Of a stretch of DNA of 64,000 bases, positions 12,621-25,082 are shown piece by piece; the stretch's first letter is position 1, and every line of letters starts with the position of its first letter. This stretch comes from Linanthus parryae (lineage: Eukaryota; Streptophyta; Magnoliopsida; Ericales; Polemoniaceae), in NCBI GenBank assembly GCA_023055425.1, contig JALGPY010000005.1:85973495-86037494 (forward strand), written 5' to 3'. Below the pieces are notes generated by a model that saw nothing but the letters and a program-made list of their open reading frames with translations, was not told the origin of the DNA and made no database searches. The translations under genes were made by a program, and so were the position numbers.

Positions 12621-14522
12621 TGTTCGACCAAAAATGATCCCAAGTATAGGATATCGTCTCAAGTAATAATATTCGGTCAGTCCGGAGTCGAATCCAGAAG
12701 GATAGGAGGGTTTAGACAATAACTTGGTAACTAGGATAGAGAGTAGCAAACGACTAACTAAAGCAAGGAACGCAAATTTCTCAATGGCTTTAGAGCTTTC
12801 CAAGATATCAAATCCACCCAAAGTAATTGATGGAGCAAGTTGAGATTTGATAATTCGCTAATCTAAACAACTAAGAATGAAGTCAAATGACAGGTAAGAG
12901 GGGCTAGGGATCATCGGTTTTTCTAGTCACCAATCCTCCTTTTAGATTCAAGCCCTGTTGTCAATTTACATATAGCATTCCACAAGACAACTATGTCGAG
13001 AAGAGATTTCTTATTGCACTCCAACTCGCCACAAATGAAGTGTGTGATCCTAACATGCTAATCAAGCAATAAAGAGGCTATTCAAATGATATTTCCAGAT
13101 TTCAAGTGTTTCAAGCATCAATCATATGTAAACACTCATAGGTGTTTCCACATGAAGGATCAAGCAACACGTAAGATTTGTAAATTCTCACTCAAATCAC
13201 CTAACTAGTAATCAATATCTCAAAGTTAGGATTGATGAGTTCCTCTCACTCTAATGCAACTTCAAATCAAACACGTCAAAAGTATTCGCACATCTACCTA
13301 TTCGATGCATCAAATACTTCAACAAGAGAAATCTAAATATTGCACTAAGCATTTAAGTGAACCCAATTCAACCCTTTCATCCTTGAAGTTCAACTTGAAT
13401 CAATATGAGGATTGAGGCACTAGATAGTACCAAATCACGAAAGCAATTGAATTAGCTAGACATTATAGGTTCAAGAGAGCTAATAGAGAAATATCATTTC
13501 ATTCATCATACTTGAATCCAACACTTGTTTTCATTAATTCAACCTCACAAATTGATTCAAATAAACAAAACTAAACAATAATCACTTCTAAGCACAAAAC
13601 TAAACTACCAAAATGAAGAAACTACTACACTAAACTTTTGCTGCTGTTGCTATTGTGAAGAACACAGCAGCGGGAGAGTATGAACAACAGAAATATGGAG
13701 CTTTCGTAGCCTCCAAGTACCATTCTCATCCCTTAGATTGATCACCAACCCCCTCCATCGTCGATTTCACACGAACCCTAGAATTTGGGGCTTTTCCCTT
13801 CGCGACTTATTGGGCCGAATTGAGTGAAGATATAGGTAGATCTTGGGCTGGGAAGGATTTTTGGACTGGTTTGCGGCGATTTGGTTGAGTTATGATCGGG
13901 TTTTGAAGGGCTGGTCGAAGCTTCCTCGAGCAACAATGGAGTTTCTATGTTCCTCCGCGTGATTCTTCTGTCGGGGAGAGAGAAAGTGTGAGCTGGTGCT
14001 GATAAATTCGCTGGAAATTGCATCCATGACCCCCAGTTTAGCTTGGGCTTTTTAATTAACCCCGAAATTGCTTCACTTATTGCTGAAATGACCGCCTGTA
14101 GATGATTAAGCTCACAAAACACCCCATTATGCTAGAATCTTCTCATTGCACCCCTTAGAAACTTTGAGAAACTCCAATTATGTCCCCTCTCCGTTACTTT
14201 GACTTCAAATAAGCCCTTGAAACTTCTTTTTGCTTGCATATGAGCATTAAATCTTCAAATATTCTTCAAATAAAGTCCTCCAAGCCCATTTCTTCATGTC
14301 ATTTGACCCTCCTAAGCTCCCTTGAATCGCCTCTTGAGTTTTTTGGAATATTCCTTGAGTTCCAAAGCGCAATATTTCCTACAAAATAAGTAAACTCCGC
14401 ACTAACTAAAAGAAACAAGCATAAGTCTTGAATTGGGGATATAATGAATAATTTACACTTAGAAGCAAAATAATAGAAGTTCAATAACCTACTAAAATGT
14501 GCACTTTACAATCCTTAAAACA
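12621..14522 (-). repeat. 3' LTR of the minus-strand Athila-like element
   Basis: On the plus strand it runs from TGTTCGACC to CCTTAAAACA and aligns along its length with 17872-20054. It lacks a block of roughly 280 bp, present at 18940-19230 in the other LTR, that carries the TATA box. Adjacent internal DNA (14523-14560) gives a minus-strand purine-rich TTGGAGGGTG before the LTR, a plausible polypurine tract. Confidence 0.85.
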
Positions 14523-16335
14523 CCCTCCAACTAGCATTTTGCTCGTCCTCGAGCAAAGAGAGCGATATAAGTAGTAAACTAGTTAAGAACCAATCATGAG
14601 AGACACACACTCAACTAGAAAAGGCTTGAGTCAATTCTAAACTAGACTCAAATATTTTCAAAAACACACACACACATATTATCTATCCTAAGTGAGAGCA
14701 TAGAGAAAATAAAATCCTAAAGATTACTAGCTAGTTTTAATTTTTTTGGTGGGGGAAAAAGAAGAATTCACAAATGTCTACTCAAATAAATTCTCAAAGT
14801 CCTAAAAGATTGTGAAAGAAGCCTATGGACGTCTAAGCATATACTCATACAAATGTGGGCGGTGTTTGGTAGAAGTTGACTCAAGTGAACTACAAAACTT
14901 GTTAATTAAGTCCATTTCGCAATAAATTATGCCTTCAAAAATAAGGATCACATGAAGCTAGTCATTCTCATACTTATTCTAAAGCACCCATGTAGGATGG
15001 ACCTCCACAACTTTGAACAAAAACGAGTTTTAGAATGGGGGATGTGGTTGTGGGCTTATATGATCTTTTTGCTGATTTTTTGTGAGGTGGTGCAATTTTT
15101 ATCCTCATTTTTGGAGATTTTAGCATTATACATTTTTCCACATATGTCCACCTCCAATCCAAGGTTCTCCAGGGCCCACAGCAAAATAGAGGAATATACA
15201 AGCGAGTGGGTTTTTTTAGCTAAACCAAGGGGGCTATCTAGGTGGTGGCATGACATTAATCCCCGAACAACCCTCTATTTCTTAGGCATCCCATAGGGTG
15301 TCATGGTCACTACCACCCCAATGGGATACAAGTTTCCACCACCAAAAACAGTGAGAATTAAATCCTTTTTGTAGAGTTTAAATAGCTTTAGAAATGCACC
15401 CTTTATCAAAAGTAGAAGACGTCAAAGTCTATGTGATCAACTTAGCTTGAGGGACTTAAACATGAAACGTAAATTTAGTGTGCCGCTTTGTGAAAACGCA
15501 TGAAATCGCGGAATGTGGGATATTGGTGTAGATGTATTGAGTATAAGCGAAGAATTCCTTTTGAAAATAAAAATAAAAATAACATGGACTAAGAGATTTC
15601 ATTCTTTGAAAACATCTAGCTTTCCAAAATTCCCCCTTTTCAGTTTTTCTCATTTTTTTGTTTTTTTTTCATTTTTTTTTTTATTTTTTTTATTTCAAAT
15701 AAGTGACTCAACTACGACTTTCTAACACTCAATACATCTATCAAAGAATAAAATAAATTCTAGACTCAAGACGAAAGGTTATAATATAAAAAGTACCAAA
15801 GAAAGAAAAAAAATATATGGTTTAACACGGGAAAAGAGTGATGCTTCTCATGAAAGGTTCACACAATTTTTTTATTTTTATTTTTTATTTTTCAATTTTT
15901 TAAATTTTTATGATTTTTTTTCGAAATTTTTATTTTTTTTTTGTATTTTTCAGGTAAATTACTAATGAAGAAAAAAGAATGCTAGTAACCATTTAAGCAT
16001 GAAATAAAATCTACTCCACCCCAACTAAAATATCACATTGTCCTCAATGTGTTAGAACAATGGAAGAGCAAACAAATTCATATAAGAGATAAGGGATAGA
16101 TAGACCTCATTTTAGCTCTCTTGGCCACCAAGCACAAGTCCTCCTCCAAGAGCAACCTACAAAATGTTGATAAAAAAGAAAAAAATGCAAGAAATAGAGA
16201 TAAACTAATTTATTTATTTACAACTAGGGAGGTAGAGTAAAGATAATGATGCTATCCCACTTCCAATCTTAGAAATTTCTTTCCATGCCATGCCCCTACT
16301 TCATTCTTAGAAAATTACTTCTCCATCAAAAAGTT

Positions 16336-17136
16336 TTATTCATCAATTAGAATAGAAAGGAGAAGTAGGGGCAAAGCACAAAAGATGAATAAGAGATGCA
16401 AGCAAAATCTAACAATAAAGTTAGAGCAAGTTGTTATATCATGCATCAACTTAAGAAAAGGGTTTGAAATCCTCAAATGACATGAATCATAGAATGGGTC
16501 TTCATAAGTTGCCAAATTTTTACTTGAAATCACAACTTGAGAGATGGCGGCAACTTGTGAATCCTCAATCTCATCACTTTTAAATAAGTTATATGGATTT
16601 GGGGATGTGGCTTCACTAGTGGGAGTTAAAATAATTTGAGAACTTGAATCCTCATCCAAACTCTTAGGCACATCTTCCATAATGATAGAATCCACGGGAG
16701 CATTCAAGCAAAATACAATTTCGTCACAAATACGAGCATAGCTCCCCGGATCTTCATTAGACATATCAATACTAACCGGAGTACCTTCCAACAAACTTTC
16801 GATTTCGTCACAATCAAGATCATAGGAACTCCGATAAGTATTAGGCTCTTCTAGAGCACAAGACAAGACAACATTCCCATCATTAGTGGTAGCATCAAAT
16901 TTGACATCTAACTCATCACATGAGTGGTTTCCATTTTGTGACTCCTCCTCACATGTATCACTATGTGAGTCATCCAAAATTACACCACTCATGTCATGGA
17001 TTGAAGAGTCATCATCATGAACATCAATCTCACTACCAATATCACTATCACATGCTTCTTTAGAATGTGAAAATGAGAAATGAATACAATCACCTATCCT
17101 AGTAGTAACAACTCCATCATCAAACAAATCAACCAA
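16336..17136 (-). CDS. Acidic ORF of the Athila-like non-autonomous element
   Basis: This is an open stretch of 266 codons on the element's sense strand. It starts without an ATG; the frame is open back to a TAA just upstream. The product is rich in Asp, Glu and Ser (for example DIGSEIDVHDDDSS) and ends in a hydrophobic segment LLFIFCALPLLLLSILIDE that could be a membrane helix. Further 5' in the same frame a shorter open piece (17631-17431) has MRSKLERAYKNGDYL and Tyr/His-rich text, so the ancestral ORF was probably longer and began nearer the PBS. It resembles neither capsid gag nor pol by eye. It could be a divergent gag-like or accessory protein; function unknown. Confidence 0.45.
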   Translation of the reverse strand: MVDLFDDGVVTTRIGDCIHFSFSHSKEACDSDIGSEIDVHDDDSSIHDMSGVILDDSHSDTCEEESQNGNHSCDELDVKFDATTNDGNVVLSCALEEPNTYRSSYDLDCDEIESLLEGTPVSIDMSNEDPGSYARICDEIVFCLNAPVDSIIMEDVPKSLDEDSSSQIILTPTSEATSPNPYNLFKSDEIEDSQVAAISQVVISSKNLATYEDPFYDSCHLRISNPFLKLMHDITTCSNFIVRFCLHLLFIFCALPLLLLSILIDE

Positions 17137-17849
17137 ATTTTGGTCATGATTAGGCTCGTGATGTTTTTAAATGGGAACTGGAGACTTTTGTGATGGTGAG
17201 TCTTGTGAAGAGTGATAACCATATGCAAGAGACTCATCATCTTGAGATTGTGAATTTAAGGATTCCACTTTGTCAACTAAGTGAGAAAATTATTCTACAA
17301 GTTCTGTTTGTGATTCCAAAAGTTCTTTTGTACTTTGAAAATATTTTTGCATTGTCTCCTCAAGAGAACTACTTATAGGCCTCTCTAGTTACTCATTCAC
17401 ATAAGCTTCCCTCTCAAAATAATTCACTCATAGACTTGACTCACAATTCATGTCATTATATTCATAAGCGCAAGAATAATAAGAGTTTGAAAACATGTAA
17501 GTGTGTGAGGGTGGTGATTGTGCGCAAGAAGCATGATATGTGTAATCTAGTTTCCTACTTTCATGCCAAGAATAATCAATCTTCGGAAGATAATCACCAT
17601 TTTTGTAAGCACGCTCAAGTTTGGAACGCATTCATTCCCTAGAATGATTTTTATGTCTAGTTAATGTATGCTAATAAGGATATGAAGGAACGTTAGGCCT
17701 CTCAACAAGTCCAATATTTTCATGAGACATATTTTCAAGCAAGTAGATGAGAGGTCTTAACCAACCACAAAAAACTAGAGAAGATGTCAAAAGAAAACTA
17801 CTAACTAACTAAGAAAGTAAAGCAAATCAAATCTAAATCCTAACCACTC

Positions 17850-17871
17850 CGCGGCAACGGCACCAAAAACT
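17850..17871 (-). other. Primer binding site (tRNA-Asp type)
   Basis: Immediately inside the right LTR the minus strand reads AGTTTTTGGTGCCGTTGCCG, close to the complement of the plant tRNA-Asp 3' end (TGGCGCCGTTGCCGGGG). This defines the right LTR as the 5' LTR. Confidence 0.85.
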
Positions 17872-20054
17872 TGTTCGACCAAAAATAATCCCAAGTATAG
17901 GATATCGTCTCAAGTAATAATATTCGGTAAGTCTGGAGTCGAATCCAAAAGGAGAGGAGGGTTTAGACAATGACTTGTTAAACTAGGATAGAGAGTAGCA
18001 AAGGACTAACTAAAGCAAGTAACACGAATTTCTCAATGGCTTTAGAGCTTTCCAAGATATCAAATCCACCCAAATTAATTGATGGAGCAAGTTGAGATTT
18101 GATAATTCGCTAATCTAAACAACTAAGAATGAAGTGAAATGACAAGTAAGAGGGGCTAGGGATCATCGGTTTTTCTAGTCACCAATCCTCCTTTTAGATT
18201 CAAGCCCGATTGTCAATTTACATATAGCATTCCACAAGACAAGTATGTCGAGAAGAGATTGCTTATTGAACTCCAACTCGCCACAAATGAAGTGTGTGAT
18301 CCTAACATGCTAATCAAGCACTAAAGAGGCTATTCAAATGATATTTCCAAATTTCAAGTGTTTCAAGCATCAATCATATGTAAACACTCATAGGTGTTTC
18401 CACATGAAGGATCAAGCAACAAGTGAGATTTGTAAATTCTCACTCAAATCACCTAACTAGTACTCAATATCTCAAAGTTAGGATTGATGAGTTCCTCTCA
18501 CTCAAATGCCACTTCAAATCAAACATGTCAAAAGTATTCGCACATCTACCTATTTTTTGCATCAAATACTTCAACAAGAGAAATCTAAATATTGCACTAA
18601 GCATTCAAGTGAACCCAATTCAACCATTTCATCTTTGAAGTTCAACTTGAATCGATATGAGGATTGAGGCACTAGATAGTCCCAAATCACCCAGGCAATT
18701 GAATTAGCTAGACATTATAGATTCAAGAGAGCTAATAGAGAAATATCATTTCATTCATCATACTTGAATCCAGCACTTGTTTTCACCAATTCAACCTCAC
18801 AATTGATTCAAATACACAAAACTAAGCAATAATCACTTCTAAGCACAAAACTAAACTACCAAAATGAAAAAAATACTACAGTAAACTGATGCTGCTGTTG
18901 CTATCATCAAGAACACACCAGCAGTAGAGTATGAATAGCAGAAACATAGCTCGAAATAGAACAAGAACACAGCATAACACAGTGCAAGAACCAGCCCAAT
19001 TCAGAGCACAAAATGTCTCAAAACGGATCTAAACCAGACTCCTCTCTCCCTCTCCTTCTCTTTCTCTGTCCTTGGCCCTTAGAGAGCTCAAGAACAACCT
19101 AGAACAAGGCAAAATCAGAGAAAGAGAGATAGGAGAAATATAGGATGTCATGTTTTCTGTGAAACCCGAAGGTGTGAGAGTCAAACCCCTTTCTTTTTCT
19201 TCATCTCCGTTTATATAGAGTGTAGAAAATGTCTTTCGTAGCCTCCAAGTACCATTCTCAGACCATAGATTGATCACCAACCCCCTCCATCGTCGATTTC
19301 ACACGAACCCTAGAATTTGGGTTTTTTCCCTTCGCGGCTTATTGGGCCAAATTGAGTGAAGATATAGGTAGATCTTGGGGTGGGGAGGATTTTGGGACTG
19401 ATTTGAGGCGATTTGGTTGAGTTATGATCGTTTTTGAAGGGCTGGTCGAAGCTTCCTCGAGCAACAAGGGAGTTGATCTATTCCTTCGCGTGATTCTTCC
19501 GTCGAGGAGAGAGAAAGTGTGAGCTGGTGCTGAGAAATTCGCTGGAAATTGCATCCAGGTCCCCCTGTATTTAGCTTGGGATTTTTAATTAACCCCGAAA
19601 TTGCTTCACTTATTGCTGAGATGACCCCCCTTAGATGATTAAGAGCACAAAACACCCAAGTTCACTAGAATCTTCTCATTGCACCCCTTAGAAACTTTGA
19701 GAAACCCCAATTATGCCCCCTCTCTGTTACTTTGACTTCAAATAAGCCCTTCAAACTTCACTTTGCTTGCATATGAGCATTAAATATTAAAATATTCTTC
19801 AAATAAAGTCCTCCAAGCCCATTTCTTCATGTCATTTGACCCTCCTAAGCTTCCTTGAATCGCCTCTTGAGTTTTGTGGAATATTTTATTAAATTCCAAA
19901 GCGCAACATTTCCTACAAAATAAGGAAACTTTACACAAACTAAAAGAAACAAGCATAAGTCTACAATTGGGGATATAATGATTAAATTACACTTAGAAGC
20001 AAGTTAATAGAAGTTCAATAACCTACTATAATGTGCACTTTACTATCCTTAACA
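17872..20054 (-). repeat. 5' LTR of the minus-strand Athila-like element
   Basis: The termini are TG (minus strand TGTTAAGGATAG) and CA. It is the longer LTR and retains the 18940-19230 block with a minus-strand TATA box. The internal open frames are not supported as genes. Confidence 0.85.
19209..19218 (-). promoter_or_regulatory. TATA box of the Athila-like 5' LTR
   Basis: The minus strand reads CTCTATATAAAC, a strong plant TATA box. It is followed downstream by a pyrimidine-rich leader typical of LTR transcription starts. It is absent from the 12621-14522 LTR. Confidence 0.55.
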
Positions 20055-20059
20055 TGAAC
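20055..20059. repeat. Target site duplication TGAAC, right copy
   Basis: Directly follows the LTR terminus CCTTAACA and matches 12616-12620. Confidence 0.9.
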
Positions 20060-20432
20060 CTTAGTCCAAACCCCAAAGGAAAGGCCAAAAACAAACAGTT
20101 GAGTGTTGATGGCTCGGGTATGCAGGCTGGAGGACGTAGTGCAGGCGGTTATGGATAGCGTGGCAGATGTCAAGGTCCGGGAGGAATCAGAGGTGGAGGA
20201 TTGAGTGCTAACTTTAGTGTGGGTCGTGGAAATAATCAGGAGAATCCGAAAATTGTGCAGGCAACTCATAAGGAACATACGAATTCGAAGGCATTTCAGA
20301 AGGAGGAGTTAATCTCAAGCAACATGTCATCTACTCAGGTTTCTGCTACGCGGATTCCGACACAGGACGGGGCGTTTTAAAGAACCCATCCCTTTCATTG
20401 GCTAAGGCTGCTTTGCAGCCTAGATAGTCACA
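20060..20432 (+). pseudogene. LINE ORF1, C-terminal part
   Basis: This continues the LINE after the LTR element. It encodes a degraded Gly/Arg-rich tail (GGRSAGGYG, GPGGIRGGGLSANFSVGRGNN) typical of the basic C-terminus of plant LINE ORF1. It has frameshifts and stops. It ends just before the ORF2 start at 20433. Confidence 0.6.
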
Positions 20433-23400
20433 ATGAGTCTCTTGAGTTAGAACGTGCGGGGGCTTGAGAACCCTCGTAGCGTTATTTCTCTTTGCGATCT
20501 TGTAAGGAGACATCAGCCCAACATAGTCTTTTTTTATGGAGACTAAATAGTATTCAACCGAGATGATTCGGATCCGTGATAGATTGGGATTTCGAAATGG
20601 CGTTTTGTACGATTGTGAGGATCGCCGAGGTGGTCTCGCTCTCATGTGGGATGATGAGGTAACCTTTGCTTTGGAAAAGTCTTCAAAACATTATATTCAT
20701 GGTTTCTTTTGAATTCATAGTAAGGGAAAACATGGACACGTGACTGGTTTTTAAGGGGATTTGGATAGGAGACAACGTCACAACTCGTGGACTTTGTTGG
20801 AACGTTTGTGTCCCCATGGACAACCCATGTGTTTAGTTGGAGATTTTAACGCCTTTTTGTCTGTCTGGGATAATGAAGGAGGAAGATATATCTCCTTCAG
20901 TCAAACTGAGGATTGCAGTTGTGTTGTTAATCATTTATAGCTTCGGGATCTCGGCTTCGCAAGGGTTCGATTTACGTGGAATAATAATAAGGGGGAATAT
21001 CATACCATTAGAGAGAAACTTGATAGATGTCTTTTCACTAACGGCTAGTCAGAAATTTTCGGTAGAGGAAAGGTTGATCACTTGATTGCTGAGGTTTCTT
21101 ACCATGTACCTATTCAGGTGGTGTGGTCCTCAGGTATTGTCTGAAATTCCAAAATCAGTAGACGTTTTCAGTTTGAACCTATTTGGTTACAAGACCAAAG
21201 ATGCACAAAGTTTTTAGAAGAGGAACGGAGGCTTACTTCTGAACCTGTGGTTCGAAAAAATGTTCCGACTATCCTCCGCACTCAGATTTTGGGATCGGGA
21301 GGTATTTGGCAATGTGAAATTTCAGCTCTAGAAGAAGGCTTCAGACTCTAGCCGAGGGGGTCCAAACCACAACTGCGGTGGCTGAGTCAAAGGCTATACG
21401 TCAAGACATTCTCCAATTACTACTTCGTGAGGAATAAATGTGGAGGCAACGTTCTCGAGAACTGTGGTTGAGGAAGGGGATCAGAACTACAGTTACTTTC
21501 GTATCAAGGCTTCTATTGGGCGTAATAGAAAATCGTGTTGAGGGTTTGGGAGATGACAGTGGTACTTGGACGACTGATAAAAACCAGGTCATATCTATTC
21601 TTGAAATTTATTTTAAGCATCTTTTCACTACTACTGATCCATTACATTGTTAGATGGAACCGATGCTTTCAGGAATCGAAGAACTTGTCTCATTGGAGCA
21701 AAGAGCATATTTAGAACAGCCTTATACCGCCCTTGAAGTGCGGGCTGCCCTCATTCAATTGGGGTCGACCAAGGCCCCTGGGGTGGACTGCTTTCCGACG
21801 GCTTTTTCCCAGAAGTTTTGGAACATTGTTGGTGCGGAGGTAGAAGGTTTGTGCTTGGATATTTTAAATAACAATGGAGATGTGTCAAGGGTGAACTATA
21901 ACCTTATTGCTCTCATTCCGAAGGTAAAACAGGTCAGAAGATCAGTTGATTTACATCCCATGAGTTTATGTTCCACTATTTACAAAATTGTCACTAAAAC
22001 GATGGTAAATCGTTTAGAGTTGATTCTTGATTCTGTTATTGCTGAGAATCTCTCTGCTTTTGTTCTTGGCCGTCTAATTTCTGACAATGTTCTAACTGCT
22101 TTTGAGTTGCTTCATTCGATGAAATATCGTAAGAAGGGGAAAATGGGTAATTTTTCTTTAAAGCCGATATGAGTAAAGCGTATGAACGGGTGGAATGGGA
22201 TTTTCCTAGAGCAGTGATGGAGAGGATGGGTTCTGGAATACGATGCATCAACCTTGTTATGAATTGTATTTCCTCTACTACATATAGAATCATTCAATGG
22301 TGAAGTCCGTGGCCATATTATTCCAGATCGTGGTCTCCGTCAGGGATGTCCTCTTTCTCCCTATTTCTTTTTGCTTCTCTGCGAAACTTTGTCTCGGTGT
22401 CTTACTAGTGCGGTGCAGCATGGTCGCCTTTCAGTACTTGCGGCTTCTCGTGGTGGAACGATTATTTCTCATTTATTCTTTGCAGATGATAGTCTTCTAT
22501 TTGTAAAGTCTTCGTCTGAGGAAATAAATGTTTTGCGAGGTATTCTTGCAGACTATGAAACAGCGTCGGGTCAAACTCTTAACCTTCAAAATTCGTCTAT
22601 TGTGTTCTCACATAATGTATCGAAAGAGCAACGGATATCCCTCAGTGCTCTGTGTGGTGTTCAGATTGAGGCACAGCATGACAACTATCTGGGTCTCCCT
22701 ACCCAAATAGGTAGAATTCAAAACGCTAGCTCCGGTCCTGTGGTGGCAAAAATTTTCAATAATCTCAAGGGGTGGAAGGGCTCTTCTCTCTCAACAATCA
22801 GAAATGAAGTGCTCATTAAAGCGGTAGCTCAATCCATTCCTATTTACACTATGAGTTATTTTCTACTACCAGTGAAGATTTTCAGAACATTGAACGGATT
22901 ATTCGCCAGTTTTGGTGGGGTGGCGACGGTCTGAAAAGGAAAATCCATTGGATTTCGTGGAACAAGTTGAAACAACAAAGGGAGGATGGTGGGATTGGGT
23001 TTCGTGATTTTCAAGATTTCAACAAAGAAATTCTAGCAAAACATTTTTGGCGTTTTCTCCGGAACCCTAATTCCTTAGTGAGTCGGGATTTTCAAGCTAA
23101 GTACTATTGAAAATCTTCCATTCTTAATTTTGAGCTGAAAAAGAACTCCCAAGTGTCATATGCCTTTAGGATCATTCTTGCGGGACGTGATCTCTTGAAG
23201 AAGGGGATGATTTGGAATATAAAGAATGGAAGGGATGTTAGAGTTTTTGGTGATAACTGGGTGATGTGGCCAAACACGTTTACTTTGATAACGACGTGCC
23301 CGGTTGGGATGGAAAACATGAGAGTTTGTGATCTTTTATGTCCGAACAGAACAGCTTGGGATGAGGAGAAGGTTCGTAGTACTCTTTGGTCTGTTGATGT

Positions 23401-23821
23401 TGACTCGGTTTTAGCCGCGCCTTTGGTCTTGTCGGAGGCAATGGACTCGCTTTTCTGGGCGTATTCGGATTGCGGGTTGATCACGGTAGAGACTGGTTGC
23501 AATTTGGCACGTCTTTTGTCGGAACCGGTCGCTTCTTCTTTGGGAACTTTCACTAACAAGATTTGGCTGAACAATTTCTGGCGTTCTAAACTTCCAAAAA
23601 AGGTTTTGGTTCCTTGTTCGAGGCTATGGCATGCCTCTCTTCCCCTTGCGAAAAAAAACGGATTCAGCATGGTGTAGGGTTTCTCCTTCGTGCTGTTTGT
23701 GTATGGATGACCGCGAAAGTTCTGAACATCTTTTTACAGGTTGTAATCACTCTCGGGAAGTTTGGAGAGGAATTATGGGAGATGCTTTTCTGGATATGCA
23801 GAAAGGTGATATCAAAGATTG
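20433..23821 (+). pseudogene. LINE ORF2: endonuclease, reverse transcriptase, zf-RVT
   Basis: ATG at 20433 opens an apurinic-type endonuclease with NVRGLENPR, GGLALMWDD, WTLLERLCPHGQPMCLVGDFNAF, LRDLGFARVRFTWNNN and EKLDRC, spread over 20433-21150 with stops. The RT follows: KAPGVDCFPTAFSQKFW (about 21770), LIALIPK, then RGLRQGCPLSP (22335) and the catalytic FADD at 22479-22490. After GRIQN...GWKGSSLS come further RT-thumb and linker sequences. A zf-RVT domain (FWRSKLPKK..., then CCLCMDDRESSEHLFTGC) lies at 23575-23760. It should nick target DNA and prime reverse transcription, but several stops and at least four frameshifts make it dead. The 3' UTR is missing. Confidence 0.85.
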
Positions 23822-25033
23822 TGTAAGTTCAATGCAGGATCAAGACTTGAAATAGCTTGTCTATTTCAAGGCCTTGAAACAGCTTTCAAAGCCTTGAAAC
23901 TGATTGAGCTTTATATGCATGAATATAGGGGGAGTTTCTGATCTTAATCCAACTCCTAAACCTCTTTGCATGATTATTTGTTACTTGATCATGAAAGACA
24001 AAGTATTTTGACACAGTTTGTAGGATCTAACATCAATTGTTTGACTCAATTTTATAGGAAATTCTATTTCCTGTTTTTTAGGAAGTTGTTTACTAACCTA
24101 TGTTTCGCAGATATGGTAACTACTTGATGATTGATTTTGTGAACAATCTGCTGTGTTTAAAAGCTTTCCAACATACTTCCGACAAGATCAAATCCGTATC
24201 CCTAAAGATATTGAGCTACTAGCCGTTGGAAGAAGCTGTTAGAAGAGTCAGAAAGTTTGTTATGAAAACGTTCCTGAAGATCCTCAATTCACATAGCTCT
24301 ATAAAAAGGGGGAAAGCTGAAGCTATGAACGTACACTTAGCAGAGACACTCAGACATTCAAGGATTGACAAGAAACAAAGAAGGAGATTCATTTCTCTCA
24401 ATCCAAGCATCCGAAGAATACTACACACTCACTGCGGTTTCATTTACTGTGTTCTTCTTTTCTGAACTTCATTTGTATTTCTTTTTTATAATACTTATAG
24501 TTCTTATTCTCAAGGATTGTTCAAGGTGAAGAATAGAGAATTCTTATTTAATCATATATCTAGAGCAGGTACTACATAGGTTAGTGAGACCCAGAAGCTG
24601 TAACAGAGTAAGGAATCTCTCTGTGCTTGAGATCTAGGGCTTAGCCCCGGATTATAAGAATTGTGTTGAAAATCCTACAGGGAGAAGATCCTTGAGGTAG
24701 AGACGTAGGTACAAGTGGACTGAACTCTATATATCTTGTGTCTCTTGCATTTATTTTTCAGTTGGATACATAGCACTTTTGCAGCATTCAAAACAGTTTC
24801 ATTTCAAGAGTTTGAAACTCATTTCAAGGCCTTGAAATAGACTTATTCTTTTCATACTCTAACTGTTTTCATTTCAAGGGCTTGAAACTCATTTCAAGGC
24901 CTTGAATCTCTTTAGAAATCTTTTGAAACCACTATTCTTGCAAAGTTTAGCAAAAGTCTGCACACTCTATTCAACCCCCCCCCCCCCTTCTAAAGTATTC
25001 ATCTTGTATTTCTACCTACTATACACCACTTCA
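23822..25033 (+). repeat. SIRE-like 5' LTR
   Basis: Begins TGTAAGTTCA and ends CCACTTCA two bases before the PBS. It carries the palindrome TTTCAAGGCCTTGAAA at 23864 and 24822 with near copies at 23884, 24800 and 24892. It also has a run of 12 C at 24975-24986, 5' of the conserved TTCTAAAGTATTCATCTTGT end. It matches the minus-strand LTR at 9028-10287. Confidence 0.85.
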
Positions 25034-25035
25034 AT

Positions 25036-25047
25036 TGGTATCAGAGC
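25036..25047 (+). other. Primer binding site, initiator-Met tRNA
   Basis: TGGTATCAGAGC is an exact 12-base match to the complement of the plant initiator methionine tRNA 3' end. Confidence 0.9.
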
Positions 25048-25082
25048 TTGTATCACTACATAGATTTAACCATCTTGTGATC

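Larger units (their letters stand above)
12621..20054 (-). mobile_element. Athila-like non-autonomous LTR element (LARD type)
   Basis: Two long LTRs (12621-14522 and 17872-20054) flank about 3.3 kb of internal DNA, with TSD TGAAC. The PBS next to the right LTR sets minus orientation and matches tRNA-Asp as in Athila elements. The internal part has no protease, RT, RNase H or integrase motif on either strand. It has one acidic ORF near the PBS and long AT-rich low-complexity DNA, including T-runs at 15645-15700 and 15868-15950. It must have moved with enzymes from another element. It is inserted in LINE ORF1. Confidence 0.85.
11400..23821 (+). mobile_element. LINE (L1-type), interrupted and decayed
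   Basis: A 5' UTR-like stretch and ORF1 start lie at 11400-12620. The element resumes at 20055 with the ORF1 C-terminus and ORF2 (endonuclease, RT, zf-RVT), ending at 23821 where a SIRE-like LTR begins. The gap is a 7.4-kb LTR element with a 5-bp target duplication, so this was a single LINE. Its true 3' end and poly-A are absent, cut by the LTR insertion. Both ORFs contain stops and shifts. Confidence 0.8.

Noticed and set aside
19029..19280. Minus-strand frame in the Athila-like 5' LTR
   Set aside because: Falls in the leader downstream of the LTR TATA box; repetitive Glu/Arg text from a CTCTCT tract, not conserved in the other LTR.
23104..23670. 188-codon minus-strand frame
   Set aside because: Shadow of LINE ORF2; the plus strand has RT-linker and zf-RVT motifs across it.
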